Shown piece by piece: positions 55,002 through 63,625 of a stretch of DNA of 64,000 bases (positions are counted from its first letter, which is position 1; every line of letters starts with the position of its first letter). The position numbers were made by a program, and so were the translations under genes. The DNA is from Phycisphaerales bacterium (GTDB taxonomy: Bacteria > Planctomycetota > Phycisphaerae > Phycisphaerales > UBA1924). The notes beneath the pieces are model-generated. The model was not told the DNA's origin and searched no databases. It worked only from the letters and a program-made list of their open reading frames with translations. The stretch lies in assembly GCA_028279375.1 (NCBI GenBank), contig JANQNW010000016.1, forward strand, positions 124,001-188,000, written 5' to 3'.

Positions 55002-55818
55002 CGACACCGCCATGTTGAATCCGGCGAAGCGTCAGGCGCCTGAACCACTCCTTGGGCGCTCGGATCTTCATCGCATCGCGCTTGGCGTGAGCCGCGGCGA
55101 TGGGACTTTCGAGATTCTGCGTCAGAAGCGGGATGATGTGCTCACCGCTCGGGCGGACGCTCCGGGCGGAAGTGTGATCGTAAAACTGTGGTCTCGATCG
55201 GGAGTGAAAGGACTCCTCCGAAGAGCGACGTTGACGGCCGCGGCTGATCGTGAGTGGCGCGCGTTGACGACTCTTGGCGCCCACGGGCTCGCCGTTCCGA
55301 GGGGATTCGGTCGCATTCGGCTCGATCGGGGCCGAGCTCGTCACACGGACGCTGTCATCATGCAGGATCTCGGGCAGTGCGAGCGCGCAAGCGAGCGCAT
55401 TCAGGCAGCGGCGCGCTCGGAGGATTGGCGCGAGGTGGATCGTCTTACGGAGCATTTTCTGGATTCCACGCAGACGCTTGTCGAGGCGGGCTTCGCTGAT
55501 CCGGATCACCGAGTGACGAACTTCGTGGTTGATCGGAGCGGTCAGATCTATCGGCTCGACCTTGAACTTGCGCAAAGGCCGATGATTCCGATCAGGAGCG
55601 CGCATCAGGTCGGAATCACACTCGGGGTTCTCATCGGGAGCTATGCGTTCTGTCTCAACCCGCATGTCGATCGTGTGTCCGCGTTTGCAGGCTCGGTCGT
55701 CAGTCGGACGTCACCAGGCGACAGCGCCCTCCGTGTCGCTCGAACGCAGATTGAGTGGATGCTGGATGATCAACGCACTCGATACGGCGTTGATATGAAG
55801 GTGGATCTCCCATTCTGA
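54994..55818 (+). CDS. WaaP/RIO-like small-molecule kinase, probably glycan kinase
   Basis: A 274-residue kinase-fold protein of the lipopolysaccharide/Kdo-kinase type. The ATP lysine is Lys64 (SVIVKLW), the helix-C glutamate Glu87 (ADREWRALTTLG), and the catalytic loop reads ADPDHRVTNFVV with Asp171 and Asn176. The metal aspartate is Asp189 in RLDLELA. The activity residues are therefore intact. ATG 54994 overlaps the sulfotransferase stop by 8 bases; ATG 55012 is an alternative. Inside a glycan operon it most likely phosphorylates a sugar of the repeat unit or of a lipid carrier glycan. Confidence 0.72.
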   Translation: MTSDTAMLNPAKRQAPEPLLGRSDLHRIALGVSRGDGTFEILRQKRDDVLTARADAPGGSVIVKLWSRSGVKGLLRRATLTAAADREWRALTTLGAHGLAVPRGFGRIRLDRGRARHTDAVIMQDLGQCERASERIQAAARSEDWREVDRLTEHFLDSTQTLVEAGFADPDHRVTNFVVDRSGQIYRLDLELAQRPMIPIRSAHQVGITLGVLIGSYAFCLNPHVDRVSAFAGSVVSRTSPGDSALRVARTQIEWMLDDQRTRYGVDMKVDLPF

Positions 55819-55829
55819 GATACTGATCG

Positions 55830-57263
55830 ATGCAAGCGCTTGTTCCAATCATGTTGTTCGGGTGGATCCCGGTGTCGATCGTGCTGTTCGGGCTGCTGCC
55901 GGCGCGTCGTGCGGCGTTGGTGTCGGTCATCGGCGGCATGCTCTTTCTTCCGGTTGCGGCGTACGACGTGCCGTGGCTGCCTGAGTATTCGAAGTTCGTG
56001 GCTGTCGGCGTAGGCGCATTGCTTGGCGCGATCCTCTTTGACTCGGCGCGTGTCTTCGCGCTTCGACCGAAGTGGTTCGATGTTCCGATGATCGTGTGGT
56101 GCCTCGCGCCACTTGCGGCTTCGCTCTCCAACGGGCTGGGGGCGTACGACGGCTTCGCGGCGGCGTTCGATCAGACGATGAAGTGGGGGGCGCCTTATCT
56201 CGTCGGTCGCCTCTACTGCCGCGACGCTGAGGGGATCCGAGAACTGGCGATCGCGCTCTTCTTTGCGGGTCTCGTATACATGCCTTTCTGCTTGTGGGAA
56301 GTGCGCATGAGCCCGCGCCTGCACTTTGAGATCTACGGCATCCGTCAGCACAACTTCACGCAGACGGCGCGATACGGCGGCTGGAGACCCATGGTCTTCA
56401 TGCAGCACGGTCTGGCAGTGGGGCTGCTTATGGCGTCCGCGGCGTTGAGCGGAGCCGTGCTCTGGGCGTCGGGGGCGATGAAGCGCATACGCGGCGTACC
56501 GATTGAGTGGCTTGTTGTGGCGTTGCTTGTCACGACTGTGCTCTGCAAGTCGGCTCTTGCGATTCTGTTGCTCTTCGCCGGCGCCGCTGTCTATCTCGCG
56601 ACCTCCCGAGTGAAGGTCCCGGTGTTTCTGCTCGCGCTGATTGCAGCCGCTCCCACGTATATGGTCGTACGAACGGCTGGCGGATGGGACGGGCAACAAC
56701 TGGTGACGCTCGCGAGCAAGCTCGGTCAGCAACGCGCAGACTCGATTCGGACGCGAGTCGAGAGCGAGAACATACTCATGGTTCGCGCATTCGACCGGAA
56801 GATGTTCGGATGGGGCGGGTACAGCCGAAACCTCGTTTTCAATGAGCGCGATCGGAAAGAAGCAATTCCGGATGGGCTCTGGATCATCGCCTTCGGCAAG
56901 ACCGGACTCGTGGGGCTGGTGTCGTTGACGGTAATGCTCCTGCTTCCGGGGATTCTCCTCTGGAGGAAGTTGCCCGCGAAACTCTGGTTCACGCCGTCGA
57001 TGGCGCCGGCGCTTGCGATGACGCTTCTGCTGACCTTGTGGATGCTCGACAACCTGCTGAATGCGATGCTCAACCCCATCTTCCTGCTTGCGGCAGGAGG
57101 ACTGACCGCGTGGTTGGGGAGCGTCAAACGCGTCGACAGGAGATCTCTGGAGCTTCGAAGCCGCCGTATTCGTCTCGCGGCCTCGCGCAAGGCCGAGATC
57201 GTTGACGGTCAGATGCCGACACCGGAGGAGTCCTCCGCAGCGCATGGAGCCTCTGCGGCGTGA
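55830..57263 (+). CDS. O-antigen polymerase/ligase-like membrane protein (Wzy-type)
   Basis: An integral membrane protein with about 11-12 helices and a large periplasmic loop (about 275-350) holding TRVESENILMVRAFDRKMFG and WGGYSRN, a layout typical of Wzy/WaaL/TuaE-type proteins. The F-G-W-G-x-Y phrase before the last helices recurs in that superfamily. The C-terminal 50 residues are cytoplasmic and basic. Polymerase (joining repeat units) and ligase (adding to a lipid core) cannot be separated by sequence; the flippase nearby favours a polymerase. Its TGA overlaps the GTG of the next gene. Confidence 0.82.
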   Translation: MQALVPIMLFGWIPVSIVLFGLLPARRAALVSVIGGMLFLPVAAYDVPWLPEYSKFVAVGVGALLGAILFDSARVFALRPKWFDVPMIVWCLAPLAASLSNGLGAYDGFAAAFDQTMKWGAPYLVGRLYCRDAEGIRELAIALFFAGLVYMPFCLWEVRMSPRLHFEIYGIRQHNFTQTARYGGWRPMVFMQHGLAVGLLMASAALSGAVLWASGAMKRIRGVPIEWLVVALLVTTVLCKSALAILLLFAGAAVYLATSRVKVPVFLLALIAAAPTYMVVRTAGGWDGQQLVTLASKLGQQRADSIRTRVESENILMVRAFDRKMFGWGGYSRNLVFNERDRKEAIPDGLWIIAFGKTGLVGLVSLTVMLLLPGILLWRKLPAKLWFTPSMAPALAMTLLLTLWMLDNLLNAMLNPIFLLAAGGLTAWLGSVKRVDRRSLELRSRRIRLAASRKAEIVDGQMPTPEESSAAHGASAA

Positions 57264-58321
57264 CGACGGCCCAGACCAAGAGATCCGAAGTAAAGGCGTC
57301 GTCTGTGGAGCGCCCGTTTGTCTACCTCGTGGGACAGGGCTCCTCGGGAACGAAGCGGATCTTCAATCTGCTCGATCTCTCACGCCAGACGCACTGTCGT
57401 ATGGGGCACCAGCGATCCGCGCGGTCGCCATTCCGCGAACTGGGCGGCGAGTGGGTTCTTACGGAGACTGACGCCGAGGCGCTCGAGCGCTCCTGGAGCG
57501 ACGCGCTTGAGTGGGCAGCGTCGCACTTCAGCGATACAGATCTCATGCCGCCGCCGCCGAAAGATCATCTCTCTGAGACGGCGCGCCGACTGGGACTCTG
57601 GAGTTGGGTGCGGGGCGCACGGTCGAAACGTCTGCTTGGCCTCCTGATTCCCGAACTTCGATCCGAGGAGTGGCTACTGCCCAGGCTCTTTGGAGATCGG
57701 GACCGGATGAAGGCGGCGTTGCTCGTCCTGAAGCACAATCAGGTCCCCGGATGGGCGTCATGGGCTCTACGTGAACGACCCAGAGCTGTCGTCTTGCATG
57801 TGCTCCGACATCCGGGTGGGTACCTGAATGCGTGGCGCGGTCGGTTTCAGGAGCACCAGGACCAGGATGCGCTCGCGCTGGCGAACCGGGAGCGTCTCCA
57901 CTCGATCGCCTCGGTGAGTGAATCGTGGTGCGATCGATTCGGAGAGATCGATCGGATGTGCGCAGCCGAGGCTGAGTTGTGGTTCTGGCGGTTCGCCGCG
58001 GAGTCCCTCGAAGATGGCGGCGCCGGCGAGCCGCGCTACCTTCATGTGCTGGACGAGGAGATGCTCGATCAACCGCTCGAGACCGCGGCCCGGATTTATG
58101 AGCACTGCGGCTTGCCGATGCCGGAGGGAGTCAACCACTGGATCGACCGGATGGCGCAGCCCTGGCAGGAGGCTTCCCGACCCTGGCGCGAGCTTCTGAG
58201 CGATGCTGACATCGCGCTCGTGGAGCGCATCGTCGGCCCGAGTCCGACCTGGAGCTGGTGGCGCCCCGATCAGCGCGTAAGTCTCTTCAACTACGTTGCC
58301 TTCGATCCCGGACGCGGTTAG
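57260..58321 (+). CDS. Sulfotransferase-like protein, copy 3 (divergent)
   Basis: The P-loop-like PSB region is VYLVGQGSSGTKRIFNLLDL and the 3'-PB site is VVLHVLRHPGGYLNAWRGRF, both in the right order and spacing for sulfotransferases but much changed from copies 1 and 2. Between them lies a long helical insertion (about 60-150). The 353-residue protein starts with GTG at 57260, overlapping the polymerase stop (GTGA). The C-terminal YLHVLDEEMLDQPLETAARI is the usual late helix that closes the PAPS site. The acceptor is unknown; this copy likely modifies a different position. Confidence 0.78.
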   Translation: MTTAQTKRSEVKASSVERPFVYLVGQGSSGTKRIFNLLDLSRQTHCRMGHQRSARSPFRELGGEWVLTETDAEALERSWSDALEWAASHFSDTDLMPPPPKDHLSETARRLGLWSWVRGARSKRLLGLLIPELRSEEWLLPRLFGDRDRMKAALLVLKHNQVPGWASWALRERPRAVVLHVLRHPGGYLNAWRGRFQEHQDQDALALANRERLHSIASVSESWCDRFGEIDRMCAAEAELWFWRFAAESLEDGGAGEPRYLHVLDEEMLDQPLETAARIYEHCGLPMPEGVNHWIDRMAQPWQEASRPWRELLSDADIALVERIVGPSPTWSWWRPDQRVSLFNYVAFDPGRG

Positions 58322-58334
58322 AGCGCAGACTGAG

Positions 58335-59621
58335 ATGCACTCCACGGTTCTTGAATCCGATATCTCAGCGTCGAAGAAGATCGCGCCGGAGTCATGCGCT
58401 GATCTCAGGGTGCTCTATGCGGCTGGCGCCGGCGACGTGCTGGGGACTTATCGCTCGTGGGAGCGCGGAGAGGATGATCCGCGCCAAGTCGTCCATACGT
58501 ACTCAGGGCAGTTCTTCGATCTGATGAGGGAAATCGGCGCCGAGGCGCTGGTCGTGACGCGGTTCGGCGAGGCGCGCCGGGACGAGTTTGGGATGATCCG
58601 TATCGAGCAGCGCCCCAATCCGCGCAGCTCGAGTGGAGGGCTCTCATTTCACTTTGGGCAGATTCTCTACGGATGGAGACTCCTCAAGACGGCGCAACGC
58701 ATGAGGGCGAACGCGGCTGTCATATGTGAGGGCACAACGCACTGGTTTATGTTGCCACTGTTCGCCAGGTCCGGCGTTCAGGTCATTCCGTCCTGCCACT
58801 CTCTCCTCTGGCCGACGGCAGGTGGAGACAGTGTGGTTCGCAGAATCGTCAGGCGCCTCAGCAGGCGCTGTTTCAGGAAGACCGCACTCGTGTCTCTCGT
58901 CGCTTCCGGACGCATCGAGGATCAGGTCGTGTCGACGGCAGGAGGGTCTCCCAGGCCCACGATCCCGTTCCTTCCGACATACAGGTCAGGTTTCTTCGAA
59001 GGCATTTCACCGCCACGCGATGAGCGTCCGTTCAAAGTGCTCTTCATTGGACGACTCGAAGAGGGCAAAGGCGTCTTCGATCTTCTCGAGATGGCTCGTC
59101 GACTGGACGCGGCGGGCCGGCTGGATATCGAGTTCGATCTCTGCGGCGACGGACCCGCGCGCGATGAGCTTACGCAGATGGCTGAGCAGCGCGGTCTCGC
59201 AGACCGGTTCAGGATGCATGGGCACTGTGAGCGGTCGACGATGAAGAACATGCTCTCCGCATGTCATGCCGTCATCGCGCCCTCGCGGTCGACGCTTGTC
59301 GAGGGATTCAACCAGGTCGTCGTCGAGTCGATACTCGCCGGAAGACCTGTGCTCACTTCGGAGGCATGCCCGGCGATCGATTATGTCGAGGACGCGGCGG
59401 TTCGTGTAAGGCCCGACGACGTGACGCAGTACGTCGAGGGGATCATCAAGTTGGCGGACGAGCCGGAGTTCTACGCAATGAAGTGTCGTGCCTGCAGCGA
59501 TCTGCAGGGTCAATTCTATGACGAGTCGACGAGCTGGAAGTCCGCGGTCCGTCGCGCGCTCGAGATGGCAAGCGAGAAGAAGAAGTCGCAGCGTTCAACG
59601 AGACCGGGTGTGGCGGCATGA
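58335..59621 (+). CDS. Glycosyltransferase family 4 (GT-B fold)
   Basis: A retaining nucleotide-sugar transferase. The C-terminal half carries FKVLFIGRLEEGKGVFDLLE, IEFDLCGDGPARDEL, FRMHGHC and the nucleotide-site EGFNQVVVESILAGRPVLTS (E-x7-E motif). The N-terminal half is variable, as expected for the acceptor domain. ATG 58335 is used (428 residues); the open frame runs from a TTG at 58296 that overlaps the previous gene. It should add one sugar to the lipid-linked repeat unit. Its stop overlaps the next ATG. Confidence 0.9.
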   Translation: MHSTVLESDISASKKIAPESCADLRVLYAAGAGDVLGTYRSWERGEDDPRQVVHTYSGQFFDLMREIGAEALVVTRFGEARRDEFGMIRIEQRPNPRSSSGGLSFHFGQILYGWRLLKTAQRMRANAAVICEGTTHWFMLPLFARSGVQVIPSCHSLLWPTAGGDSVVRRIVRRLSRRCFRKTALVSLVASGRIEDQVVSTAGGSPRPTIPFLPTYRSGFFEGISPPRDERPFKVLFIGRLEEGKGVFDLLEMARRLDAAGRLDIEFDLCGDGPARDELTQMAEQRGLADRFRMHGHCERSTMKNMLSACHAVIAPSRSTLVEGFNQVVVESILAGRPVLTSEACPAIDYVEDAAVRVRPDDVTQYVEGIIKLADEPEFYAMKCRACSDLQGQFYDESTSWKSAVRRALEMASEKKKSQRSTRPGVAA

Positions 59622-60640
59622 AGCTGCTGGTTGTGATCGTCAACTTCAGAACGCCTGATCTGGTCATTGAGTGTCTGGAGTCTCTTGAATCGGAGATGCG
59701 CGGTGTCGGCGGCGGCCTCGTCGAAGTCGTCGAGAATGGATCCGGCGACGACTCGGAGCGTCGTATTCGCGAGGCGATTGATCGACATCGATGGAGCGAC
59801 TGGGTTTCGATTCTTGTCTCTGAGAGAAACTCTGGTTTCTCCGGTGGGAACAACATCGGCATACGCGCGCATCCCGAGGCCGAGTTCGTGCTGCTCCTGA
59901 ATAGCGATACTCTTGTGCATCGTGGCTGCATCAAACACTGTCTGGAACAGATGGAGCAGGACTCCACGATCGGGGCGTTGAGCTGCAAGTTGCTCGAGTT
60001 GGACGGGAAGCCGCAGACGGCGGCACGGCGGTTTCCGACGCCGATGCGCCTTGTGCTTTCTTCGCTCGGACTGCCATGGCGGCTGCGAGGCCTCTTCGAG
60101 TGGGCGGACGTCGAAGACGCGACATGGGATCGCGAGACAGAGGTCCGAGATGTCGGCTGGCTTGGAGGGGCGTTCGTGATGCTCCGGGGTGATCTGCTCC
60201 GCGAGATTGGCGGGCTGGATGAGGATTTCTTCTTTTATGGCGAGGACATCGTGCTCTCGCATCGCGTCGCCCGCGCGGGATACCGGCGCGTGTACGACGC
60301 CCGAGCCTCGATCACGCACCTGGGCGGCGCGTCGTCTGGCGAAGAGCGGCTCGAGAGTCCGACGCGGCTGGGCTTGATGCTCAGCGCGCGCTATCGGGTG
60401 CAGCGCAAGTGTTATGGCAGACTCGCATCATGCCTGGTGCGTCTCACGGACACGGTCGTGTGGACCTGCCGGAGCATTCTGCGCGCACTTACTCATCCAT
60501 CGGAGAGTCCGAAGCGTCTGAATGCGCAATTGCACAGGCAGTTGCTTTGGAGATCGCTCGGTCGCGCCGGCAGCCCTGAGACCCTCCCCTCGGACTCAAA
60601 CGCTCAGCGCGATGCCAAGCCCGAGGTGATCGGATTATGA
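59618..60640 (+). CDS. Glycosyltransferase family 2 (rhamnosyltransferase-like)
   Basis: Inverting GT-A transferase. The N-terminal LLVVIVNFRTPDLVIECLESL, the nucleotide-sugar part VSERNSGFSGGNNIGI, the metal motif LLLNSDTLVHRG (DxD-type, here S-D), and VGWLGGAFVMLRGDLLREIGGLDEDFFFYGEDIVLSHRVARAG are all characteristic of the rhamnosyltransferase-like GT2 group. At 340 residues it is full length. It overlaps its neighbours on both sides by four bases. No membrane helix is obvious, so it works at the cytoplasmic face on a lipid-linked acceptor. Confidence 0.92.
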   Translation: MKLLVVIVNFRTPDLVIECLESLESEMRGVGGGLVEVVENGSGDDSERRIREAIDRHRWSDWVSILVSERNSGFSGGNNIGIRAHPEAEFVLLLNSDTLVHRGCIKHCLEQMEQDSTIGALSCKLLELDGKPQTAARRFPTPMRLVLSSLGLPWRLRGLFEWADVEDATWDRETEVRDVGWLGGAFVMLRGDLLREIGGLDEDFFFYGEDIVLSHRVARAGYRRVYDARASITHLGGASSGEERLESPTRLGLMLSARYRVQRKCYGRLASCLVRLTDTVVWTCRSILRALTHPSESPKRLNAQLHRQLLWRSLGRAGSPETLPSDSNAQRDAKPEVIGL

Positions 60641-61629
60641 GCGAATCTCGCTCATCACGGTTGGGCGCCATTCTCGGTACGAGTCGCTGCGGCTCCACCT
60701 GGCTCGGGGCGATCGTGAATAGTCATCCCGATGTCGCGTACCGGTTCGAGCCCTTTCATCGTCTGGGACGCACCACGCTGCGTTCAATGACGGAAACGTT
60801 GAAGGCAGACCGGTTTCAGGCGACGGACGTCGATGCGTTGCATCGACTCCTGCTGCCGGCGCACCCCGGTACGGACAAGCCGCCCTTCTTCGAGAAGTCC
60901 TTCCGGTCGAGAGTCAACCGCGGTCGATCGCTGCTCTGGCCGCCGGCCCGGAAGGGCATGGGCGCCGGGTTGTACAGATTCCTCTATTCTCCGATCGGAT
61001 CTCCATTCCTTGTGTTCAAGGATGTGAACTACGAGCGAGCGATACCGGGGCTCCTTCGCGCCGGCGTGCCTGTCGTCTATCTCATGCGTCATCCCTGCGC
61101 CGTTGTGTGGTCGCATCTGAAGGGACAGGAGCGCGGCGCGATGGGCGGAGCGCGAGAGGATTTTCTCGATCGGAAGCTCGCGCGGCAGAATGGAGCGTTG
61201 GCTGCGAGATTTCTGCCGAGACTCGACGGGTTGTCGAAGGCACAGAAGCGTGCGCTCCTCTGGCGACTCTCGGTGGACGACGCATTCGAGCGGAGAGACG
61301 ACGAAGGTCTTCATGTCGTCTTCTACGAGTCGCTCTGCCATGATCCGGTCGGAGAGTCAGAGAAGGCGTTCGCTCATCTCGGACTTCAACTCCCCGAGCA
61401 GACTCGAGCCTTCCTGAAAGGTGAGCCGGGCGGCCGACTCACGGCGTTCAAGCACGGTCAGATTGCGGGAGATAAGTACTTCTCGGTCTTTCGGGCGCCG
61501 CTCGGGTCGGTGGCGAAGTGGCGCGAGCAGATGCCCGAAGAAGAGCAGGCTCGGGTTCTCGAGGTTGTGTCCGATAGCCCCGCGTACGTTGAAGGGAAGG
61601 AGCGAGCGTCTTGGGATCAGCTCAGTTGA
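60637..61629 (+). CDS. Sulfotransferase, copy 4
   Basis: The PSB loop is AILGTSRCGSTWLGAIVNSH, followed by VAYRFEPFHRLG; the 3'-PB site is VVYLMRHPCAVVWSHLKGQ. The central FLVFKDVNYERAIPGLLRAG is the usual strand before it. This is a different branch from copies 1 and 2, closer to the G-x-x-R-C/S-G-S-T-W type that acts on carbohydrates in general sulfotransferase families. The 330-residue protein starts at an ATG overlapping the GT2 stop. The downstream GT4 gene begins 19 bases inside its 3' end. Confidence 0.88.
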   Translation: MSESRSSRLGAILGTSRCGSTWLGAIVNSHPDVAYRFEPFHRLGRTTLRSMTETLKADRFQATDVDALHRLLLPAHPGTDKPPFFEKSFRSRVNRGRSLLWPPARKGMGAGLYRFLYSPIGSPFLVFKDVNYERAIPGLLRAGVPVVYLMRHPCAVVWSHLKGQERGAMGGAREDFLDRKLARQNGALAARFLPRLDGLSKAQKRALLWRLSVDDAFERRDDEGLHVVFYESLCHDPVGESEKAFAHLGLQLPEQTRAFLKGEPGGRLTAFKHGQIAGDKYFSVFRAPLGSVAKWREQMPEEEQARVLEVVSDSPAYVEGKERASWDQLS

Positions 61630-62807
61630 CTGAACCTGCATCCACGAAGATCCCGCGATCGGAAAGCGAGCGCGAGAGCGCACGAGCGATCGCGCCCCGA
61701 CGCACACTCTTCGCACTGCCGGGCCTCCACCGCGTCAATCGCGGGGCCGAAGTGGCGTTCGAGTCGATCGCGCGGAATATGGCGACGGTCTGTGAATGGC
61801 CCGTGTCGCTCATCGGATCCGGGCGGGATCGAGAAGAAGAGCCGTACTCTTATTCCGGCGCAGGATGCGTCTCGCGCGAGAGATTCGAGCGCATGCCGAG
61901 CATTCCGGTGCTTCGCGGCCCGACTTGCTACGAGGAACTGACATGGTTGCCCGGGCTGCTGCGTCGATACAATCCGTCGCATTTCGAGGCGACGTTGACG
62001 TGCAGCTTTCCGTTCACGAACTGGGTGCTGACGCGTCGCAAGATCGGCGGACGACGACCAGCGCATATCTTCGTCACCCAGAATGGAGACTGGCCGGCGA
62101 TCTCGAACAAGAGTGAGTTTCGGAAGTTCGACTGTGACGGCCTGGTGTGCACCAATCCGGACTACTTCGATCGCGCCGGCGTTCTCTGGCCAAGCCGCCT
62201 GATTCCGAACGGTGTTGATCCATCGATCTTCTGCCCTGCGGAGGCCGATCGCGGCGTATTCGGGCTGCCCCAGGACCGGCCGGTCGCGCTCATGGTCAGT
62301 GCGCTGATCGAGAGCAAACGCGTCGCCGATGGTGTCCGGGCGGCGGCCAAAGTGTCCGATCTTCATCTTGTCGTCGCCGGCGACGGCCCCGAGCGAGCGA
62401 CTGTTGACGCCCTCGGAACGGAGCTCATGCCCGGTCGATTCTCGCGTGTGGAGTTGCCGAGGTTGCAGATGCCGGACCTCTATCGTTGCGCGGATGTGTT
62501 CCTGCACATGAGCAAGACGGAGCCATCGGCGAACGCCTACATGGAGGCGCTCGCCACAGGTCTGCCAATCGTCACGCATGACCGTCGCGTCACGAAATGG
62601 ACGCTCGAGTCATGCGGGAGTCTGCTCGATACGGAAGATCTCGAAGCCGTCGCTGGAGCAATTCGAGACGCGCTTGATTCGGATAGCTCGAGGAAGATCG
62701 AAGAGCGTCTGGGACTGATCAATCGCCGATTCGCGTGGGCACAGATTGCGCGCGAGTACTGCGAGTTCATTGACACAGTGATTCGCGAGCGGGAGGCGTC
62801 CGCATGA
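61611..62807 (+). CDS. Glycosyltransferase family 4 (GT-B fold), second copy
   Basis: Retaining GT-B transferase of 398 residues. The N-terminal domain begins TLFALPGLHRVNRGAEVAFE. The C-terminal domain shows LIPNGVDPSIFCPAE, ALMVSALIESKRVADGVRAA, LHLVVAGDGPERATV and EPSANAYMEALATGLPIVTH (the E-x7-E-like nucleotide site). The start is a TTG behind GGAGCG, overlapping the sulfotransferase gene by 19 bases. The stop overlaps the next ATG. It should build another linkage of the repeat unit. Confidence 0.88.
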   Translation: MGSAQLTEPASTKIPRSESERESARAIAPRRTLFALPGLHRVNRGAEVAFESIARNMATVCEWPVSLIGSGRDREEEPYSYSGAGCVSRERFERMPSIPVLRGPTCYEELTWLPGLLRRYNPSHFEATLTCSFPFTNWVLTRRKIGGRRPAHIFVTQNGDWPAISNKSEFRKFDCDGLVCTNPDYFDRAGVLWPSRLIPNGVDPSIFCPAEADRGVFGLPQDRPVALMVSALIESKRVADGVRAAAKVSDLHLVVAGDGPERATVDALGTELMPGRFSRVELPRLQMPDLYRCADVFLHMSKTEPSANAYMEALATGLPIVTHDRRVTKWTLESCGSLLDTEDLEAVAGAIRDALDSDSSRKIEERLGLINRRFAWAQIAREYCEFIDTVIREREASA

Positions 62808-63622
62808 TGCGGCCCAGTTCAATGCTGCCTGAGAAGCTGGCGTGGCGCTGCCGCAAGCTCGAGGAGCGGATCGCAGCCATTCCGGGAACGGCTCGTTGCC
62901 GAAGTCTCTGTGAGGGCTATGAACTGCCCGGCGGCGCGCGCCGGATCTACTTCTATCACATCCGGAAGACGGCCGGCATCAGTCTGAGCAGCGCGTTCAT
63001 GTCGCTCGAGACGGAAGACGGCCCTGCGGCGCTGCAGCGACTTGCTGACCGCGGCGGGCGACTCATTCTCAACGACAAGGTCTTCGTGGCATGGAACTGG
63101 CACCTGATTGAACAGGGCCTCTATTACTACGCCTTCTCGCACATGCCGAATCATCGATTTCGACTTCCCGAGAATACGTATACGATTACGTGCTTGCGGG
63201 ATCCGGTCGCGCGCATCATCTCTGACTACAAGATGGTGAAGGGAAATGACGACGCAGACACGAGCGGCGCCGTGCGGTCTCGTTTCGGGCGGCGTCTGGA
63301 CTCACTGCGTGACTATGTGCGCGGCGCCCGAAGGGAGGACCTTCTCCGCCAAGTCTATATGTTCAGCAAACGACTGGACGTCAACGAAGCGGCGGATGGG
63401 ATCCAATCCTGCGACTTCTATTTTTTCACTGAGCGATTCACCGAGGGGGTGGCTGAGCTCTCGGAGCGACTGCAGATGCCGCTTCGCGTGTGGAAGGCGA
63501 ACAAAGCGCGCGTCGAAGTTGATGTGGCCGAGGATGAGATCGCAGAGCTCAGGGAGATCGTGGCGCCTGAGTACCAACTCATCGAACGACTCGAGAATGT
63601 CCCGGAGTCCGTCGCCGCCTGA
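62804..63622 (+). CDS. Sulfotransferase family 2-type protein, copy 5
   Basis: This copy belongs to the carbohydrate sulfotransferase group related to heparan 2-O and chondroitin enzymes. The PSB motif is FYHIRKTAGISLSSAF (family pattern H-I-x-K-T-A-G-x-S) and the 3'-PB site is TITCLRDPVARIISDYKMVK. Between them ALRDLA-like helices and the histidine-rich YYAFSHMPNHRF sit where the acceptor site is expected. The 272-residue size is typical. The ATG overlaps the GT4 stop (ATGATG/TGA). It gives the operon at least three separate sulfotransferase branches. Confidence 0.88.
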   Translation: MMRPSSMLPEKLAWRCRKLEERIAAIPGTARCRSLCEGYELPGGARRIYFYHIRKTAGISLSSAFMSLETEDGPAALQRLADRGGRLILNDKVFVAWNWHLIEQGLYYYAFSHMPNHRFRLPENTYTITCLRDPVARIISDYKMVKGNDDADTSGAVRSRFGRRLDSLRDYVRGARREDLLRQVYMFSKRLDVNEAADGIQSCDFYFFTERFTEGVAELSERLQMPLRVWKANKARVEVDVAEDEIAELREIVAPEYQLIERLENVPESVAA

Positions 63623-63625
63623 ATC

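Noticed and set aside
55770..57245. 491-codon open frame on the minus strand
   Set aside because: Antisense to the polymerase-like membrane gene. Its Arg/His/Gln-rich composition is what results from reading hydrophobic codons in reverse.
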